From the NCBI RefSeq assembly GCF_001748365.1, contig NZ_BDHH01000001.1, positions 181,811 through 235,280 on the forward strand: a stretch of 53,470 nucleotides of DNA. Reading direction: 5' to 3'. The stretch's first letter is position 1; the number at the start of each line of letters is the position of its first letter. The position numbers and the translations under genes are program-made. This document shows positions 1 to 7,914 of this stretch, in pieces. Under the pieces are notes generated by a model. That model was given only the letters and a program-made list of their open reading frames with translations. It had not been told where the DNA came from and did no database searches. This DNA is from Fusibacter sp. 3D3 (lineage in GTDB: Bacteria; Bacillota; Clostridia; Peptostreptococcales; Acidaminobacteraceae).

Positions 1-251
1 CTCGCACTTTTATAAGCATTAATAAACTTCGATAATTCACTATTTGGGTGTGCCTTGAACAGTATGTGAATATGGTCACTGTCGTGATTCCACTCTAACA
101 ATGTTATATTGTAATTTTTTGCGATATATTCGAATATTTCTTTAGCTCTTTCAGATACTGCATCGTCAAGGACCATTCGTCTATATTTGATTACTAGCAC
201 AAGATGATAATACATCAAAAACACTGAATGATTATTATTATCCATTTTCAT
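1..251 (-). CDS. tnpA: IS200/IS605 family transposase TnpA, partial (C-terminus outside the window)
   Basis: Translating the minus strand from an ATG at 251 gives about 83 residues that run off the left edge. They contain DHIHI, the HUH metal-binding motif of Y1 single-strand transposases, after a beta-strand-rich start with MYYHLVLVIKYRR, typical of TnpA. A ribosome site AAAGGAGG lies at about 261-269. The catalytic Tyr is expected beyond the edge and cannot be checked. TnpA cuts and rejoins single-stranded ends of the element. Whether a tnpB partner exists cannot be seen. Confidence 0.85.
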   Translation of the reverse strand, partial: MKMDNNNHSVFLMYYHLVLVIKYRRMVLDDAVSERAKEIFEYIAKNYNITLLEWNHDSDHIHILFKAHPNSELSKFINAYKSA

Positions 252-269
252 TTATTTCCAGCCTCCTTT

Positions 270-400
270 GTATACTACTACTGATTACATTATAGCATTT
301 TCTGCAGCATATTTCAAAGGCAAAAACCACCGATTCATCTCCCACCTACGCTCTCACTCCCTGAGCAAGGAAGGCTAAGAGGAAGGAGACTTCTCGGCTT
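270..400. other. Non-coding stretch next to tnpA, probably holding the IS end
   Basis: This stretch lies upstream of tnpA and before the stop of the next gene. It contains GC-rich, partly self-complementary sequence at about 330-400, denser in G+C than its neighbours. The IS200/IS605 left end and its recognition hairpin would be expected here, but I could not fix the cleavage site or a clean hairpin. Confidence 0.3.
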
Positions 401-1546
401 TTAGGTTAAAATAGGATTAAAAATACCCTCAACAACTTTTGATGCCGATAAAAGATGTTCATCATACTCAAATTCAATTTCCAGTTCTTCGAGAATTGGA
501 AAAATAAATTGAATCACTTCTTGATTCTTAAAAAAGATGTTTTTAGGTTTCTTTTCTAATGTCATTAAGAGTTCATAAAAGTAAGTTTGAAATTCGAGTT
601 CAGATGCCATAGGCTCCGAAATATGATGCCCGATGATTTGTTCACTTTCTCGATCAACAACCACCAGAACAGAAGGAAAATAGCCTAAGTAATCGCTATC
701 TTCTTCAAAAATAGGATTTGGCAAATAGAACTGGTCGACTTCCCAGTGTGCTTGACTCAATTTGACTTTTTTCTTGAGTTTTCTCATAGAAAGCTCGTCA
801 TAATAACACGCAATATATAGGGACTGATTTAACAGTGCTTCTATCTGCTTGAACTCATAATTTACTTTGCCATTTTCAGAAATCGACATCGAAAAAAGTT
901 GATCTTTCTCAAGCCAATCTCTCAATTGTTTATTTTTCTTCAAATATTTAAACATACCAAGTGCCGCATCAAGGAGTTCCGTCATGTCAATGAGTTCAAT
1001 CACTTCAAGTGGACATGGCAACATACCTGAATCTTGAACTCTTAAATAAGGCAGTTCTTTAACCCCCTTAAAAGAAACCCCAGACCTCGTAACAAATGTC
1101 ATATCAATTTCATTTAATTGATCCTCTTGATCAAAATGAAGTGCAATATAAGATTGGCTCGTAGCGATCTGATGAATGTCTTCATTGGGTTCAACAAACA
1201 TTTTGAAAGAAGCTTGAAGTCCCTGAAGCCCTTGATAAAATATCACCCCTCGACTTATCTCTCCGTGGCCCATAACGCTGACATAATAATTGTCTTTATC
1301 CTTATGCCCAAAACTTTCCAGTGCAAGTTCGAAAATATCAGTCTCTGAGAGATATGACCATGGTTTTTCCTTGTAAACAGCCGCTGCTTTTTTGTAAAAT
1401 TCATTTAGAATAGCATCACATTCATCTTCATCAAGCATATCCACGCCAAGAAAGTAATCATGATCACTCATGGTTTCCAGAAGTTCATCCATATCAGAAT
1501 CCTCTAATTCTAAGGTGTCAATAATTTTGAACCCATTTTTATCCAT
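401..1546 (-). CDS. Conserved hypothetical protein (possible DUF7309/DUF6930-type)
   Basis: This 381-residue soluble protein has no signal peptide or membrane segment. The N-terminal half is very acidic (DTLELEDSDMDELLE near the start). The C-terminal part, from about residue 260, has a beta-rich region with VLVVVDRESEQIIGHH followed by a helical segment. That layout recalls uncharacterised proteins annotated with DUF7309/DUF6930 domains, but the match is from memory and weak. The start at 1546 is supported by GGAGG just upstream. It lies 65 bp downstream of the SWIM-protein gene on the same strand and may share its transcript. No function is assigned. Confidence 0.6.
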   Translation of the reverse strand: MDKNGFKIIDTLELEDSDMDELLETMSDHDYFLGVDMLDEDECDAILNEFYKKAAAVYKEKPWSYLSETDIFELALESFGHKDKDNYYVSVMGHGEISRGVIFYQGLQGLQASFKMFVEPNEDIHQIATSQSYIALHFDQEDQLNEIDMTFVTRSGVSFKGVKELPYLRVQDSGMLPCPLEVIELIDMTELLDAALGMFKYLKKNKQLRDWLEKDQLFSMSISENGKVNYEFKQIEALLNQSLYIACYYDELSMRKLKKKVKLSQAHWEVDQFYLPNPIFEEDSDYLGYFPSVLVVVDRESEQIIGHHISEPMASELEFQTYFYELLMTLEKKPKNIFFKNQEVIQFIFPILEELEIEFEYDEHLLSASKVVEGIFNPILT

Positions 1547-1611
1547 TGAATAGCCTCCATTCCTATCGTCTAACTTTTATATACTTATACTGTCATCGTG
1601 ATATATACTTC

Positions 1612-2331
1612 TTATTCCAGTCCAAATAACTCAGATAAATCTGCTTCAGCAATTTCACGGTCGCTTTTCTTGCCTGCATTTTTAAGCATATTTTCAAGCC
1701 TGCTCTCCATGGATTTCTGGATGAGTGCTTGTCCGTCTAAGTTTCTGAGTTCAAAAAAGAGCATGGGGTCTTGATCTAATTTGGCGCCAATGCCATACAG
1801 TACCGCTGCCACATGCTTGCACATGTAAGCCCAATCGGGACAACTGCAATTAAAGTGAATTTCATTAGGGGATGGAAACATGCCATATTGTTTATCGATA
1901 AATAGGACCTCTAACGCTTTTGGAAACTTGCCCTCAAAGAGTTGTTCCAGAGAATCTATTCTGTGATTGCAGAGTTCTACCACACGCGCCCACTTTTGAC
2001 TGCTGAGCGCATCAATGGTTATGTTCACCTCATAAGGTTTTGAACCACTGCCTTGAACTTTTGCCTTCACAATGCCCTTGGTTATTTTTAAGTCTAAAAC
2101 ACTATTGTTGCGCACATAACTTTTGCCTCTTGCAATTCGATTGCTGTAATCGGCATAACTTTCAAGATTCGAGTTCCAGGATTTGCCCCACCAGTTTTTA
2201 GCAATCGTTCTCCCCTCGATGATAATAGGCTCAATATCTGGATTTTTCTTTTTTAATTTTTCATAAGCCCGAATGGCTTTTTCTTTCTTTTCTGCCACAG
2301 ATTCATATTTTGGAAATCCATAGTATCCCAT
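1612..2331 (-). CDS. SWIM zinc-finger domain protein
   Basis: This 239-residue protein has a clear SWIM motif at about residues 161-174: CSCPDWAYMCKH gives the CxCx(n)CxH zinc ligands. The N-terminus (MGYYGFPKYESVAEKKEKA) and the phrase GRTIAKNWWGKSWN are typical of SWIM proteins encoded beside SNF2 helicases in Firmicutes. SWIM fingers bind DNA or protein partners. The start overlaps the SNF2 stop by one base (TAATG), so the two are translationally coupled and probably work together on DNA. The exact process (repair, chromatin-like remodelling or phage defence) is unknown. Confidence 0.88.
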   Translation of the reverse strand: MGYYGFPKYESVAEKKEKAIRAYEKLKKKNPDIEPIIIEGRTIAKNWWGKSWNSNLESYADYSNRIARGKSYVRNNSVLDLKITKGIVKAKVQGSGSKPYEVNITIDALSSQKWARVVELCNHRIDSLEQLFEGKFPKALEVLFIDKQYGMFPSPNEIHFNCSCPDWAYMCKHVAAVLYGIGAKLDQDPMLFFELRNLDGQALIQKSMESRLENMLKNAGKKSDREIAEADLSELFGLE

Positions 2332-4982
2332 TATACATCACCACCTAGCGCAAACATCTGCATCAATTCGGCATTACTATACTCTGTAAGCCATTGTTCC
2401 CCATTTGAACTCAAGATGTCTCCCGATAATTTTTGTTTTTCTTCAATGATTGCATCAATTTTTTCTTCAATCGTGCCCTTAGTGACAAATTTGTGAACCA
2501 TGACATTTTTAGTCTGCCCAATTCGAAAAGCTCTATCTGTTGCTTGATTTTCAACTGCTGGATTCCACCAACGGTCAAAGTGTATCACATGATTTGCCGC
2601 TGTTAAATTGAGGCCTACCCCACCTGCTTTAAGCGAAAGCACCATGTAAGGGATGTAATGTTCACTGTTGAACTTTGCCACCATTTCATTGCGTTTTTTT
2701 ACGGGTGTCCCTCCGTGAAGTACAAATCCCTCTTTTGAAAAGATTTCACTTAATAAGTCTGCAATAGGTTCTGTCATTTCTCTAAACTGTGTAAAGACAA
2801 GAACGCGTTCTCTTTTTTCATGTATGGTTTCACAGATGGCTCTCAATTGCTCAAACTTACCACTATACGCCTCTTTGTACTCTTCTCTGCCCAAATACTG
2901 ATCTGGATGATTGCAAATCTGTTTAAACTTCATAATACTAGATAAAACAAGTCCCTTTCGCTCAATGCCTTCCGCTTCTTCAAGTTTCTCAGAAATTTGT
3001 TCTAATAACTGTTTATAAAGTGCAATCTGCTTTTTAGATAAAGTCGTATATGCATTCATTTCCAGTTTATCTGGTAAATCTGCTATGATGCGCTTATCCG
3101 TTTTTAACCGCCTCAATATAAAGGGTTGAATCATTTTGCGAAGCTTTGCATAACCTGTCATATTATCCGCAAGTTCTTTCGTAAAGTTTGTGAACTCTTT
3201 CGTGGTACCCAGTAACCCTTGATTTAAAAAATCAAACAGGGACCAAAGATCACCTAATTTATTTTCAATCGGAGTGCCCGTCATCGCGATTCTCATTTTA
3301 GATGGAATTGCTTTAATCGCTTTTGTCTGTTTGGTTCCTGGATTCTTTATGGCTTGCGCTTCATCTAAAATCAAATAGTCCCACTGTATCTCCTTGAGCG
3401 CTTCTAATCGAACCGCCATCCCATAAGTGGTGATATATAAAAAAGCTTCTTCTCTAATTTGAATCGTTTCAGCGTTTTTCAAATCACTTTTATGAAGGAT
3501 CTGATATGGCATTTCAGGTGCAAATTTCTCAATTTCATTCTTCCAATTGCCGATTAATGATGCGGGTAACACAAGAAGTGCGGATTTGGCATTACGATTT
3601 CTTTGATACTCTAAAAACGCAATCATTTGGACGGTTTTTCCAAGTCCCATATCATCTGCTAAACAAGCCCCAAATCCAAGCTGTGACATCTGATTAAGCC
3701 AGTGATAACCTGTTTCTTGATACGCTCTTAAATCCGCATGAAATGAGGGTGCCGTAGCGACTTTTTCGATTTTAGTGGGATTGTTAAGCCCCTCCTTCAC
3801 CGATCTGAGCCATTGTCCGTTGGATACTGTGATATCGAGTTCATCTTCTGGAATCTCCAAAAGCGCGTGTACATTTAATTCCAGTCTCATGGCTTCACCA
3901 AGAGATAAAAACTTATCCTGTTTTAAACCCTTTATTTTATTAAAAGCATGAAGTACAGCTTCCAGTTTACTTTTATTGATTTCAACCCATTTGCCTTTAT
4001 ATTGAACAAGACCTTCGCCCATTTCTAAAAAGGCACGTAATTCTTGCGCCGTGATCTGCTCATCACCCATGCGAAGCGTGGGTTCAAAATCCATAATGGC
4101 ATCGAGTCCGACCTTTGAAGGTTCTTTAGCACCTACTGCAACGGATACCCCAACTGCATTGTATTTCTTCTTCCACCAATCTGGAACTCTACACATGATG
4201 CCCGCTTCTTCGTAAATTTCTATTTCTTTCAAAAGGGTATAGGCCTCTTCCGCTGTGATTTTTAAAGGTGAAAACAACTCGCCACTTTCGAGCAAATTTG
4301 AAATATAAGCACTTTTTTCAGCAGCCTTAATTACCGTTGAAATAAGCGAAAACAATTTTTTTTCATCACCATCGAATTCTGCTAATGCATTTTTAAGAGG
4401 CGTATGTACCGCACGCTTGCTTTTAACAGGCTTTGTCGAATAAGTGGCCATAAAGGCAAACGGATAGTCACCTTCTTTATTTTCCACCAGATGAAAAAAG
4501 ATTCTTCCCGCCACATTTATATTAGCATTGTGTTCTGCAAAATAACGGGCTACAGTCCCTTCATATGTTTTAATTTCTACTTTAAAAACATCCAGCAAGT
4601 GTTCCCATAAGCCTTTAATCCAGTGCTCATCCACATATTCCATGCCAATTACAAAGGGGATTTCCTCTTTTAATTTTTCTAGCTCATCTGCCATGAGCTC
4701 AACTTGAACCAAATCTCTATTGAACTCAATTTCCGATTGCTGACTGAGTTTTTTGATCAAAAGTGCTGTAATATGGTAAAGATATTCAATTGAAGGTGAA
4801 AACCAACTCTCTTTTTCTAAAAATCCCAAGTGAAATAAGGCACTGTATTTATCATTTTCAAATGCATCAGTCCATTTTTTAATGTTTTCATCTGATTGAT
4901 TTTCAATTTCATCCATTACAAAAGCTTCTGGTAAAAAGTAAGCTTTCAGCAAATGCATCTCTTGTGCTTTTAAACGTGTCAT
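2331..4982 (-). CDS. SNF2-family DEAD/DEAH-box helicase
   Basis: This 883-residue protein is a SNF2 ATPase. Motif I is DDMGLGKT near residue 447 and motif II is DEAQ near 541. SAT-like motif III is MTGTPIENK, and the helicase C-terminal lobe carries VLHGGTPVKKR and ending motifs near AFRIGQTKNV. The N-terminal 400 residues include the segment LRMGDEQITAQELRAFLEMG, typical of the bacterial SNF2-associated domain. SNF2 motors translocate on double-stranded DNA and displace bound protein. It is first in a run with the SWIM protein and the unknown gene downstream. A GGGAG ribosome site lies about 10 nt before the ATG. Confidence 0.93.
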   Translation of the reverse strand: MTRLKAQEMHLLKAYFLPEAFVMDEIENQSDENIKKWTDAFENDKYSALFHLGFLEKESWFSPSIEYLYHITALLIKKLSQQSEIEFNRDLVQVELMADELEKLKEEIPFVIGMEYVDEHWIKGLWEHLLDVFKVEIKTYEGTVARYFAEHNANINVAGRIFFHLVENKEGDYPFAFMATYSTKPVKSKRAVHTPLKNALAEFDGDEKKLFSLISTVIKAAEKSAYISNLLESGELFSPLKITAEEAYTLLKEIEIYEEAGIMCRVPDWWKKKYNAVGVSVAVGAKEPSKVGLDAIMDFEPTLRMGDEQITAQELRAFLEMGEGLVQYKGKWVEINKSKLEAVLHAFNKIKGLKQDKFLSLGEAMRLELNVHALLEIPEDELDITVSNGQWLRSVKEGLNNPTKIEKVATAPSFHADLRAYQETGYHWLNQMSQLGFGACLADDMGLGKTVQMIAFLEYQRNRNAKSALLVLPASLIGNWKNEIEKFAPEMPYQILHKSDLKNAETIQIREEAFLYITTYGMAVRLEALKEIQWDYLILDEAQAIKNPGTKQTKAIKAIPSKMRIAMTGTPIENKLGDLWSLFDFLNQGLLGTTKEFTNFTKELADNMTGYAKLRKMIQPFILRRLKTDKRIIADLPDKLEMNAYTTLSKKQIALYKQLLEQISEKLEEAEGIERKGLVLSSIMKFKQICNHPDQYLGREEYKEAYSGKFEQLRAICETIHEKRERVLVFTQFREMTEPIADLLSEIFSKEGFVLHGGTPVKKRNEMVAKFNSEHYIPYMVLSLKAGGVGLNLTAANHVIHFDRWWNPAVENQATDRAFRIGQTKNVMVHKFVTKGTIEEKIDAIIEEKQKLSGDILSSNGEQWLTEYSNAELMQMFALGGDV

Positions 4983-5068
4983 TTGTATTAATCTCCCATT
5001 TATTTAATCATTATCTGCTAATAACTTGGTTATTCAAATTCAGCCATCCAACACTTCACAGCATCTGA

Positions 5069-5305
5069 TGTCATGCGCAGATTATTAATCAATCTATAAC
5101 TTATGATACTCGGCGGACTGCTCTCAAGCAAGCGTTTTCTTTGGGCTATGATATTTTAATTCCTAGGGGGACAACTACGACTTTTGATAATGACTATTTA
5201 TCTAGTGAAAAACTCTATGAGTTTTATCATGAGAGCATTTGGGATAAGCGGTTTGGGAAGGTTTTAGATGTTGAGGTGGTTAAGGGGATTTTGGTTCAAA
5301 ATTAG
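5069..5305 (+). pseudogene. Remnant of a cysteine hydrolase (isochorismatase family), C-terminal end only
   Basis: Reading the plus strand from about 5099 to the TAG at 5303 gives about 65 residues. They include the phrases LKQAFSLGYDILIPRGTTTT, FDNDYLSSEKLYEFY and WDKRFGKV. This is the usual C-terminal end of isochorismatase-like cysteine hydrolases. No start codon or upstream catalytic half is present; the frame closes at a stop just before 5069. The codon GGG-rich style differs slightly from the neighbours. I call it a truncated relic, possibly left by a rearrangement. Confidence 0.6.
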
Positions 5306-5366
5306 AAACTGTCTTTCAGCATAGTATCATTCTACATCTCGATTATACGTCCCTTTTTCCTTTCAT

Positions 5367-5650
5367 CTATCCCACAATTGCAACACTTACAATAATAATC
5401 CCCCAACAATCTCGCGAATAGTTGGGATTTCCCCAAGTATCAGAAAAGCCAGTACAATCCCATAGACGGTCTCTAATGATGAAACGATATCCGTTAAGAT
5501 GGGCTTTACTTGAATAAAAAGCAGAAACGTCATAATCACGTTTCTGCTTTTTAACTGCTCTTTAAAAAAAAGCGGCTTAAGAAATGTAATAAATAGAGGA
5601 AAGATCGCAATTGCAGGCAATATGATAAATTTAGCAAACAGCCCTGCCAT
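5367..5650 (-). pseudogene. Remnant of an EamA/DMT-family transporter, truncated and frameshifted
   Basis: The reading frame gives membrane helices ending in SSLETVYGIVLAFLILGEIP and then TIREIVGG, the hallmark C-terminal end of EamA drug/metabolite transporters. The open frame stops at 5387. Loss of one base in the G-run near 5399 explains this: the adjacent frame continues GIIIVSVAIVG and stops at 5367, exactly as an intact EamA protein would. The N-terminal roughly 200 residues are missing, and an internal deletion is likely because the pre-ETVYG helices are too short. Confidence 0.65.
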
Positions 5651-5889
5651 ACCAAACAGGAAAACAGATTATAGCATTTGACTGCTTGAATTATAATGCC
5701 CTATTTGAGTTGATCACTTAAGCTTATAACTAAAGTTAATTATTCTTATCACCTAAAAATAAAATCTAAGCAATCTTGTCTTAGAATACGCCCCAGCACT
5801 TTCCATGCTCTTTTTCGAGTTGTGATTGTAGTACCAACACCCTGAACGTGCCTTTCGGCCATTATTTTCAACAATCCCTTGCAAGTGCT
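5651..5889. other. Non-coding gap, nothing recognised
   Basis: AT-rich sequence between the EamA remnant and the shortened acetyltransferase gene. No convincing open frame, RNA gene or terminator was seen. It may be decayed coding sequence of the missing acetyltransferase C-terminus, but no matching phrases were found. Confidence 0.35.
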
Positions 5890-6267
5890 TTAAGTTAATG
5901 GTTTATCTGTATAAACTGAAAAGTAGGCTTGTTTTTCTACTTTGGTAAAATGGTCGATACAGTGACTCAAGAAGAATTCATCCCCTGTTACTACGAAAGC
6001 ATTCGTCACCTGTTCAAAATGTTTAATCCTTTCAAAGAGTTCTTGTCCCTGATTGGCATATGCTTCTACCACATGGAAAAGCGTAATCATGGATTCGTTA
6101 TGAATGGCGAAAAAGCCCACGGGCTGATCTTCACTCACAAACTGATAATGGCGACTCGCCAATATGTGATCTTCCCAATAAGAGTCAATCGTAATATTAT
6201 TTTGCGATATATACGCTCTTACCTCTAGTTCAATATCCGACCATTCACACTTTTTACATTGAATCAT
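5890..6267 (-). pseudogene. GNAT-type N-acetyltransferase, apparently C-terminally truncated
   Basis: The 125 residues begin MIQCKKCEWSDIE and contain DSYWEDHILASRHYQF and VTGDEFFLSHCIDHF. These resemble the N-terminal half of roughly 260-residue GNAT-like proteins of clostridia. I prefer the ATG at 6267 because GGGAGG sits about 9 nt upstream inside the end of rsgA, and the start directly follows the rsgA stop (TAAAATG). The frame ends at a TAA after KPLT, and no second half follows in any frame. It is therefore either a short variant or, more likely, a truncated gene. The substrate is unknown. Confidence 0.55.
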
Positions 6268-6268
6268 T

Positions 6269-7378
6269 TTAATAGTCCTCCCTTGCACGTTTTATAATCG
6301 TATTTTTATGTTCTTTCTTGGTATGATAGTGACTCTGCGCTTTATCCATTGCCCTTGTCTTTTGTTTAAGCTTTTGATCCAGATGCTTTTGTTCGTTTTG
6401 GAGTTTTTTCCAACTTTCCCAATGCGCCTGCTTCAGTTGACCTGATTTTAAAGCCTCTTGAATCGCACAGCCCGGTTCATGTCTATGACCACAGTTGCTA
6501 AAACGACATGACATTAACAACTGCTCTATGTCTCCAAAAAAATGAGACATCCCCTCTTCTGCATCCCAAAGCGCCAATGACCGCATTCCAGGCGTATCCA
6601 GTATCAGACCCCCCTCCGGCAGAAGAACCAACTCTCGATGAGTGGTGGTGTGACGGCCCTTGCTATCGTATTCGCGGATATCTTGTGTCTCTAAAATTTC
6701 AGAGCCCATTAGAGTATTTACCAGTGTTGATTTTCCAACGCCGGATGATCCTAAGAGTGCCACTGTGACCCCCGCTTTAAAATAAGGTCTTATGGCAGCG
6801 ATACCCTCACCTGTGAGGGCGCTGATCGCATGGACATCCACACCCACCGCAATCTCGTTGACCTTCTGAATATTTTCAGCAAAGTCATCGCAAAGATCAC
6901 TCTTTGTCAAAACAACAACGGGTGTTGCACCGCTTTCCCATGTGGCGATCAAATAGCGTTCAAGTCTTCTAGGATTAAAGTCTTTGTTGAGCGACTGCAC
7001 TAAAAATACAATATCCACATTTGTTGCCACGATTTGTTCTTTAACCTCGACGCCAGCAGCCATCCTCGAAAACTTTGTCTTTCGATTCATAAGACTTTCA
7101 AAATGGGCTTCGTCTTCCTGATAATCATCTGCCGTCATTAAAACCCAATCGCCAACAGCGAGCTGGACATCACTTTGTGTAGGTCGCCCTAACCATTTCT
7201 CCCCGTGTTCTGTGATGACTTTAAAGCGTTGACCATAATCCAGTAGAATTCGCCCACGGTGTAATTTTTTTTGTGAATTTTGAGACTTATTTAAGATTTC
7301 TGTCCATCGTGATTCCAATTGCATGTTCCAGCCATATGCGTTTAAAGTCATTATTTCTATATCATTTTGTTTTTTCAA
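6269..7378 (-). CDS. rsgA: Ribosome small-subunit-dependent GTPase, RsgA-2 type
   Basis: This 369-residue circularly permuted GTPase has an OB-fold N-terminus and G4 TKSD near residue 158. G1 GSSGVGKST follows near 211, then G3 DTPG near 259. A zinc-knuckle (CRFSNCGHRHEPGC) lies near 291-304. A long basic, helical C-terminus (about 320-369) makes it larger than the roughly 290-residue housekeeping RsgA, like the second RsgA copies of other Firmicutes. RsgA matures and checks the 30S subunit. The start is TTG at 7378, with AGGAGG 5 nt upstream. The upstream leader suggests regulated expression (see the leader features). Confidence 0.93.
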   Translation of the reverse strand: MKKQNDIEIMTLNAYGWNMQLESRWTEILNKSQNSQKKLHRGRILLDYGQRFKVITEHGEKWLGRPTQSDVQLAVGDWVLMTADDYQEDEAHFESLMNRKTKFSRMAAGVEVKEQIVATNVDIVFLVQSLNKDFNPRRLERYLIATWESGATPVVVLTKSDLCDDFAENIQKVNEIAVGVDVHAISALTGEGIAAIRPYFKAGVTVALLGSSGVGKSTLVNTLMGSEILETQDIREYDSKGRHTTTHRELVLLPEGGLILDTPGMRSLALWDAEEGMSHFFGDIEQLLMSCRFSNCGHRHEPGCAIQEALKSGQLKQAHWESWKKLQNEQKHLDQKLKQKTRAMDKAQSHYHTKKEHKNTIIKRAREDY

Positions 7379-7433
7379 ATTTGCCTCCTTGGCAGTATAA
7401 ATAATTTTCCAAAATATGGATTGTTGTAGGTGT

Positions 7434-7464
7434 AAAAAACCCGCAGAACGCTCTTCTGCGGGTT
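7434..7464 (-). terminator. Strong terminator in the rsgA leader
   Basis: An 11-bp perfect stem AACCCGCAGAA/TTCTGCGGGTT with a 5-nt loop is followed on the minus strand by six T. It lies only about 55 nt upstream of the rsgA start and downstream of that gene's promoter. It should therefore stop most rsgA transcripts unless something prevents folding. Confidence 0.85.
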
Positions 7465-7490
7465 GTACGGATCAATTACTTTTTCGGCTA

Positions 7491-7525
7491 AAAAAGGGCA
7501 TAAAAAAACACGCCTTCTTCGCGCG
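7491..7525 (-). promoter_or_regulatory. Two overlapping, mutually exclusive weak hairpins with U-tracts in the rsgA leader
   Basis: On the minus strand, CGCGC (7521-7525) can pair with GCGTG (7509-7513) before a T7 run. The same GGCGT segment (7510-7514) can instead pair with ATGCC (7497-7501) before a T6 run. Both cannot form together. Alternatives of this kind are typical of attenuators. The pairing was drawn by hand and no energies were calculated. Confidence 0.5.
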
Positions 7526-7599
7526 CACATTTTCCACGTTATAGATTGCTCAATTTTTGGTACTGCACCCCTCTGTAGGACACAGAACCCTTTATTCAG

Positions 7600-7635
7600 T
7601 TAATGTTTTAAGACCTCAATTAACGATTTTCTCAT
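7600..7635 (-). CDS. Putative leader peptide of rsgA (11 residues)
   Basis: The minus strand has a promoter, then GAAAGGAGC (about 7642-7650), then ATG at 7635 opening MRKSLIEVLKH and a TAA ending at 7600. The ribosome site and spacing (6 nt) are as good as those of full genes here. It ends about 220 nt upstream of rsgA and before the alternative hairpins and the strong terminator. The likely role is to place a translating or stalled ribosome on the leader. No regulatory amino-acid run is obvious, which argues for response to ribosome stalling rather than to one tRNA. Confidence 0.6.
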   Translation of the reverse strand: MRKSLIEVLKH

Positions 7636-7691
7636 AATAATGCTCCTTTCTTCGTGTTCATAGCAACACACTAGAATAATGCTACTTCTTC

Positions 7692-7720
7692 ATCATAAAA
7701 TACACTTAAAGTTTTGTCAA
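7692..7720 (-). promoter_or_regulatory. Sigma-A promoter of the rsgA leader
   Basis: On the minus strand, TTGACA (7715-7720) and TATGAT (7692-7697) are separated by exactly 17 nt. The -35 box matches consensus perfectly. Transcription would start near 7685, giving a leader of about 305 nt before the rsgA start. Confidence 0.8.
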
Positions 7721-7806
7721 GTATCCGTTTTATTACGAAATACAGATGAGAAAAAGGCGTCTATAAAATCACGAACATTTTTTTATATTTTTTTTGCTTC
7801 GTTCTA

Positions 7807-7835
7807 TTGACTAACGGACATTAAATCATTAAAAT
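7807..7835 (+). promoter_or_regulatory. Promoter of the nucleobase permease gene
   Basis: TTGACT (7807-7812) and TAAAAT (7830-7835) are 17 nt apart, about 80 nt upstream of the permease start. No purine-riboswitch core was recognised between them and the gene. Confidence 0.6.
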
Positions 7836-7914
7836 ATTTTACTGTAAGGTATTATAAAAAATACGATTCATTTTCAATCGCTTTGAATTGATGAATTTAA
7901 CCCTAGGAGGCAAA

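Noticed and set aside
7378-7640. T-box or other amino-acid riboswitch in front of rsgA
   Set aside because: The leader lacks a GGGTGGNACCGCG T-box sequence, and rsgA is not an amino-acid gene. A short leader frame explains the layout better.
7740-7914. Purine riboswitch before the NCS2 permease
   Set aside because: No three-way-junction core resembling the purine aptamer was seen; only a promoter and AT-rich sequence.
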